A DNA stretch of 64,000 bases from Epiperipatus broadwayi. Taxonomy: Eukaryota; Onychophora; Udeonychophora; Euonychophora; Peripatidae. The notes beneath the pieces were generated by a model. That model saw nothing but the letters and a program-made list of their open reading frames with translations. It searched no databases and was not told where the DNA came from. Below are positions 59,210 through 64,000 of the stretch, in pieces; position 1 is the first letter of the stretch, and each line of letters opens with the position of its first letter. The stretch covers positions 498,001 through 562,000 of the forward strand of contig JAQFVV010006354.1 in assembly GCA_028023455.1 (NCBI GenBank). Direction: 5' to 3'. Made by a program: the position numbers and the translations under genes.

Positions 59210-61240
59210 TACAAAGCAACTGATTGGAATGAAGTTATAATAATAATATTAATTCTATGTATGAGAAGTTTGTAGAAATATTCTAAGATATACACAAAAA
59301 GTCACAAGAAATCATTGTGATTTAAAAAAATTATAAAAAGTGCAACGTAAATTGGGTAAATAAAAAAATATTAAAACTAATACAAGAAAAAAAAACACAT
59401 TATAGAAGGAATTTACAAAAAAAAAACAAACTAAATAAAATCGTGATATATTCTTAAATATAAGGCATTAAGAAATAAAATTGATTCTATTATAAGAGTG
59501 GAGAAACGATTGTTTTATAATACATTTTTAAATGAAAATAGTGGTGAGATAAAAAAAAAACATGGACAAAAATAAATGAAATGTTAAGGAAATCATGATG
59601 ATTTAAAAAAATATTTTAATATAAATCATAGTTTTCTTCTAGTAAATATTTTCAATATTATATTTGTAGAAAGAATTAACAAATTAAAAAAAATAATTAT
59701 GATATTAATATTTTTAAAAATATAATAGTCAACTTCATTCAATATTTATGCCACATTTAAATGAAGATTTACATGAAATAATAAAAGAATGTAGGGTTAA
59801 TATAGGCCCAGGTATAGATATAATTAGAATGATGGATATAAACAAAATATTTTATCAGATGCTATAACTTACATGATTAATAAAATAATAAAAAGTAGTA
59901 AGTTTCCTACATTTTTAAAAACATATATAATAAGACAAGTATATAAAACTGGTGCTAAAAATACTTTTTGCTAACTATAGATCCACATCTATTCTTTTTT
60001 TAATTACTAAAATAATAAAAAAATATATTTATAAAATAATTTTTGTAAAAATGAAATAAAAATATTTTTTTAAATAAAAACCAATATAGATTCAAGAAGG
60101 AAGAAACACAACTATGTTATGGGAGAATTCTGCAGATAAAATAATAGTGCTTTAAATGATAAAAAATATGTTATTGTAATTTTTTTAGATTTTTATAAGA
60201 CTTTAACATTATTGATTTAAACAATTGATTCATAGATTACAAAAATGTGAAATTAGAGGAACATTTTTTAGTTTTTTCAAAAATTACTTAAATGATAGAT
60301 ATGTTGTGTTAAAAATATCCAATGTATTTAGTAATGAGCAGAATAATTTACATAACATTCCTCAAGGTTGTATGTGTAGTTCATTGGTTTTCATAAATGA
60401 TCTAGAAAGCATGAATATTAAAAGATAAAAATATAAATGATATAGTTAATATGAATAAATAACAATACTGATATTGCAATTAAAAAATGTCAAGAAAGTC
60501 TTAACAAAATTGTCTTTTGGTACTTTGAAAGAGGAATTTATATAAATAGAGAAAAAACAAAATGTATGTTAATATGCTCTCCTCATGTGAAATAAAAAAT
60601 ATTGATATTCATCTACATTTACATGAGCATATCTAGAATAATAATATATATAATGATAATAAATGTATAAAAGTAGAACAAGTAAAAGTATATTAGATAT
60701 CTTAAAATGATGATAGATTTTAAAAAGTCTTGGAAACATCATATTAACATGCTAATTAATTAATTTAGATATTTTATAACAACGTTCTACAAAATCAAAA
60801 ATATTTTTCCTATAAATATTTTTATTCTTATATATAAATCTTTTTGTGAATCTTTATTAAGTAATAGAAGACACCTTATGATTTTTCAAGTTTTCTAATA
60901 TTAATAGATTAGCATTATTGCAAAAAAGAATAATTGATCTAATAGAAGAAAATTATATATAAAAAAAACAATGCATGCAAAAAATATTTTATTATTCAAT
61001 CAAATAATTATAGAAAAAATATCTTTGATAATACTTTCAAATACCTTATACAAAACAGTTTGAAATATGTTTAAAAAAAACAGATACATACATAATTTCA
61101 AAATATAGTTAGTAAATATGGGATTAGAATAAGAAATCACTATGTTCCTACACCTATTGAATTAAAAAGCTTACAATATTATAGAGAAGTAAAAAATCAA
61201 ATTAAAAAACATATAAAAGAGAAAAAATGGAAAAATTAAC
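59210..61240 (+). pseudogene. Heavily decayed CR1/Jockey-like LINE (linker, RT, C-terminus)
   Basis: Stitching frames by eye gives the usual order. A post-endonuclease linker (DWNEV...SMYEKF, NWVNKKILKLIQ, KTWTKINEML) is followed by PTFLKTYIIRQVYKTGAKN, NYRSTSILFLITKIIE, NQYRFKKEETQ and VIVIFLDFYK (motif A). Frame 60225-60428 then reads CEIRGTFFSFFKNYLNDRYV and NIPQGCMCSSLVFINDLE (motif B). Downstream come INREKTKCML, a MMIDFKKSWKHHINML piece and IKNIFPINIFILIYKSFCES, typical of the thumb. The FADD motif is lost. Stops and frameshifts are everywhere, and A-richness suggests long neutral decay. The closest clade is uncertain (CR1, Jockey or Rex-like). Confidence 0.7.
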
Positions 61241-61251
61241 TAAGTATGTAG

Positions 61252-61854
61252 CAAAATATAAGATTGAGAAATGATGAATTAGAAAATGTTAACAAGTACA
61301 AATACCATGGTCAGATTATTACTACAGATGAAACGCAATGAATAAAATTAATCATAGAATTAAACTTGGTTGGAATGCTTTTGATAGAAATAACTTAATA
61401 CTAAAAATAAATATGCCTATGTGTTTGAAAAGGAATGTTTTTGATAAATGTTTTACCAGTTCTAACTTATGGATCTGAGACTTGGGCATTTAACAGAATG
61501 ACAATACGGAACTTCAGATCACTAAACAAAGTATGAAGAGATGCATGTTAGGAATAACAAGAAGAGACTGAAAATGAAGTACAGAGGTGAGAGAACAAAC
61601 AGGTGTCACTGAGATTATTGAAAGAATTAAGAGACTGAAGTGGAGTTGAGCTGTACATATTGCTAAAAGAGATGACAATAAATGGACACTGGATTTTAAA
61701 AAAATGTAAAAGACCTAGAAAGAAACCATGTGTGATGTGGGTGGCTGAAGAAAGGAAATCTGATGGAGTGATGTGGAAAAGAGAGCTTAGAAATTGGAGA
61801 TGGGTTAAACCTAGAGAGACCTTCATCCTGCAGTAGATCGATAATGATGATAAT
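61252..61854 (+). pseudogene. RTE copy, 3' part, decayed
   Basis: Collinear with about 10830-11448 of the full-length RTE, from the NKYKYHGQIITT segment through LGWNAFDRNNLI, YGSETWAFNR and GVMWKRELRNW to RETFILQ and a GATGATAAT tail. It has several indels and stops and begins directly after the decayed LINE above. The minus frame 61548-61826 is antisense. Confidence 0.88.
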
Positions 61855-63742
61855 ATGAGTATGTAATATGCAATCTATATTTTTATAATGTATAAATAAT
61901 ATATTATTTAAATACAGTTTGTTGTTGCTGTAATCATTAGCATATTTTGTATTATGTTTAAAATTAAAAGAAAATGTAGATATTTAAACTATTATGAAAT
62001 TTTCTTCTGCATAAAAGCGCAACTAAGACTTAGAATTTTTGGTGAATAATAACATTTCCATTTGTGTAAATATATTTTGACCTGTATTTATACGAATGAA
62101 TAAAGAAGAATAATGAACGATTTAAAAAATATTTTAAAATGGTTTTAGAGAGAAATGTAAAAATAAACATTTTGTTTTTTCTCAAAATTTATTTTTTTAA
62201 AAGAAAATTTGTTTCAATTAAATTATAGTTAAATATTTGATTTGAATAAAGATTTGAATTGTTTTATATTATCTGAAAATTAAGAAATGTTATGGATACT
62301 AAGATTCAAACTTTTAGTTTGAGTCTGAGGATATGTATATTCAACTTCATGCAAAAGATTCTGATTCATCGCTAAAGAAACGATTGAAAGTACTTAACTT
62401 TTTATGACAATCAGTTAGTATTAGATATGTCTATAAGTTGTTGTTTTTTTACAGCTATTGAACAGTTCAAAATTATAAAAATATTTTCAAAGCACAAATA
62501 TTTATACCAGGAGTTAATCTAAGTTTTAGAAAGAGTTAATTTCAGTGATTATATGTTAGTTACAATGAAAAAATTATGTGTGAATGTTTGTTATGGGAAT
62601 TGAAAATGAACAAAAAGCTTTACAAGAAGAGATTTTTTGTAATAAAAAAATCATAGTTAAATAAATGATATTAATGAATAAAATGTACTGAATAGGTAAT
62701 TTTAAATAAAAAGATTTAAATCTTTAATATACTAATTTTTTTATCATGCATATTTTATGCAAAATATAATAGAAGAATACCAGTACAGAGCATCCTCTAA
62801 AAGTAGCAAAATATATGTTGAGATATTAATCATTTAGATATCATCAACATTCAAAGTTACAAGATATTCATGGGATAAAATGGTAAATTTTAACTCTTTC
62901 CAATAATAACAAATAATTTTCATTAGATTAAATTTTCTATTAATTAAAACCAATTTATATTCTTCATAGAAAATACTTTTGTAATGAAACTAAGTATTCC
63001 AATCAATTAAAACTAATTTAAATATATTTTGATTGGTACTTATAACCTAATCGGGCTTGGCCACTTGATGGTGTTCTGGCTTGCCAAAACACCTAACAAA
63101 TGCTGTTTACAAGGCCTGACTTACAGCTATAGAAAACATCTAATGTTTGTCTTAGCCATTAAGAAGGCCATTGATGATGATGTAACGCAGAAATAATACG
63201 GCCTATTTCTGCTTCGTGACAGTTACTGTGAATCCACACACTTATCTTTCATGTACAGTTTGATATATACATGTGTGTAGTTTGATTAGTCAAATTTTTA
63301 CAATATACGTTACACAATCTTTGTATTTGTAATGAATTTAAGAAACCTGAGTTTATAGTAATTTTCCAAATGGCCACACCCTTATTTTGAGAAGGTGTAA
63401 TGTGTAAAAGCTTGCCGAGAGTACGTCAACAGAATTCGGCTGAGTTCACTTGCGAAATCTCGTTTTCACATGAAATACCACATAGTTCATAAAATAGCTA
63501 GCGATCGTGTAACTTTTTCCGCATTTGCCGAAAACAGAAGCCAAGTATTTTTGCTGTCCAATAAAAATATGCACGATTTTTTGTAAATGTCATAGAAAGC
63601 ACATATTATAAACATGTTTAATAAGTAAATAAGCCATTTATATGTGTTTGTTGTTGTTTAAAAAAGTTTGAGTTTTCTTTCTTTTGTCTGACTATGGTTA
63701 CGGTTTTGATATCTTTTATTTTAGCATTACAAAAAACAGAAC
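61855..63742. other. AT-rich sequence without recognisable gene
   Basis: No credible frame. Notable points are a strong hairpin at 63070-63093 (GGTGTT-c-TGGC-tt-GCCA-a-AACACC) and a stretch at about 63400-63540 with more CpG dinucleotides than the rest of the window. Confidence 0.5.
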
Positions 63743-63886
63743 ACTAACCCTAAAACTAACCCTAAACTAACCCTAAAACTAACCCTAACTAACCCTAAAA
63801 CTAACCCTAAACCTAACCCTAAACTAACCCTAAAACTAACCCTAACTAACCCTAAAACTAACCCTAACTAACCCTAAAACTAACAC
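63743..63886. repeat. Interstitial telomere-like repeat tract
   Basis: Twelve CCCTAA words are arranged as CTAACCCTAAAA, CTAACCCTAAA and CTAACCCTAA variants, giving periods of 10, 11 and 12. It resembles animal TTAGGG telomere repeats but is not a pure hexamer, and it is followed by ordinary sequence to the window end, so this is not a chromosome terminus. It may be a satellite derived from telomeric repeats or a healed-break scar. Confidence 0.85.
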
Positions 63887-64000
63887 TGTTGTTTTGTTAT
63901 GTAGAAAACAATAATTAAGCAAAAGACATCACTAACACAGAGTAGCAGCTTTGTCCAAAAACAGCAATTTAAAATTTTTAAAAAAGGTTGTTGTTTACCA

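Overview
The window is strongly AT-rich eukaryotic DNA made almost entirely of mobile elements and their remains, in a matrix of low-complexity sequence. No host protein gene, tRNA, rRNA or CRISPR array could be supported. An RTE-type LINE in six copies, a second LINE with a gag-like zinc-knuckle ORF1, Penelope-like GIY-YIG fragments, a long-LTR retrotransposon, foldback elements, long satellite-like arrays and an interstitial TTAGGG-like tract together suggest an invertebrate animal. I cannot place it more precisely.

Layout. 1.0-3.6 kb holds palindromic array A (units about 410 bp), which carries two Illumina adapter remnants. 4.0-5.6 kb is a decayed RTE copy and 7.1-7.2 kb is an RTE 3' tail. 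7.9-11.9 kb is a fragment resembling the 28/36 kb LTRs, split by a nearly intact 3.29-kb RTE element with 7-bp target duplications. 15.4-21.2 kb is a broken two-ORF LINE on the minus strand, followed by a Penelope endonuclease fragment. 26.5-27.6 kb is palindromic array B. 27.6-38.5 kb is a minus-strand LTR retrotransposon whose LTRs (3.9 and 3.5 kb) are longer than its 3.4-kb interior. Its PBS, PPT, a gag-position ORF remnant and an integrase C-terminus are visible. 38.5-39.6 kb is an inverted-repeat DNA element that abuts another RTE copy (39.65-40.8 kb). 44.3-48.2 kb is palindromic array C (units 369 bp), flanked by a 12-14 bp direct duplication. 56.9-58.1 kb holds an RTE 3' fragment and a foldback element. 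59.2-61.9 kb holds a very decayed CR1/Jockey-like LINE joined to an RTE fragment. 63.74-63.89 kb is a degenerate telomere-like tract.

The most unusual signal is that arrays A, B and C look like subfamilies of one repeat. They share collinear palindromic motifs. Each is built as direct units followed by inverted units. They appear to end at the same two points of the unit, on either side of a short hairpin segment. This suggests a discrete mobile or amplifying element with palindromic concatemer architecture. The adapter remnants in array A mean that array needs raw-read confirmation, but arrays B and C show the same design without adapters.
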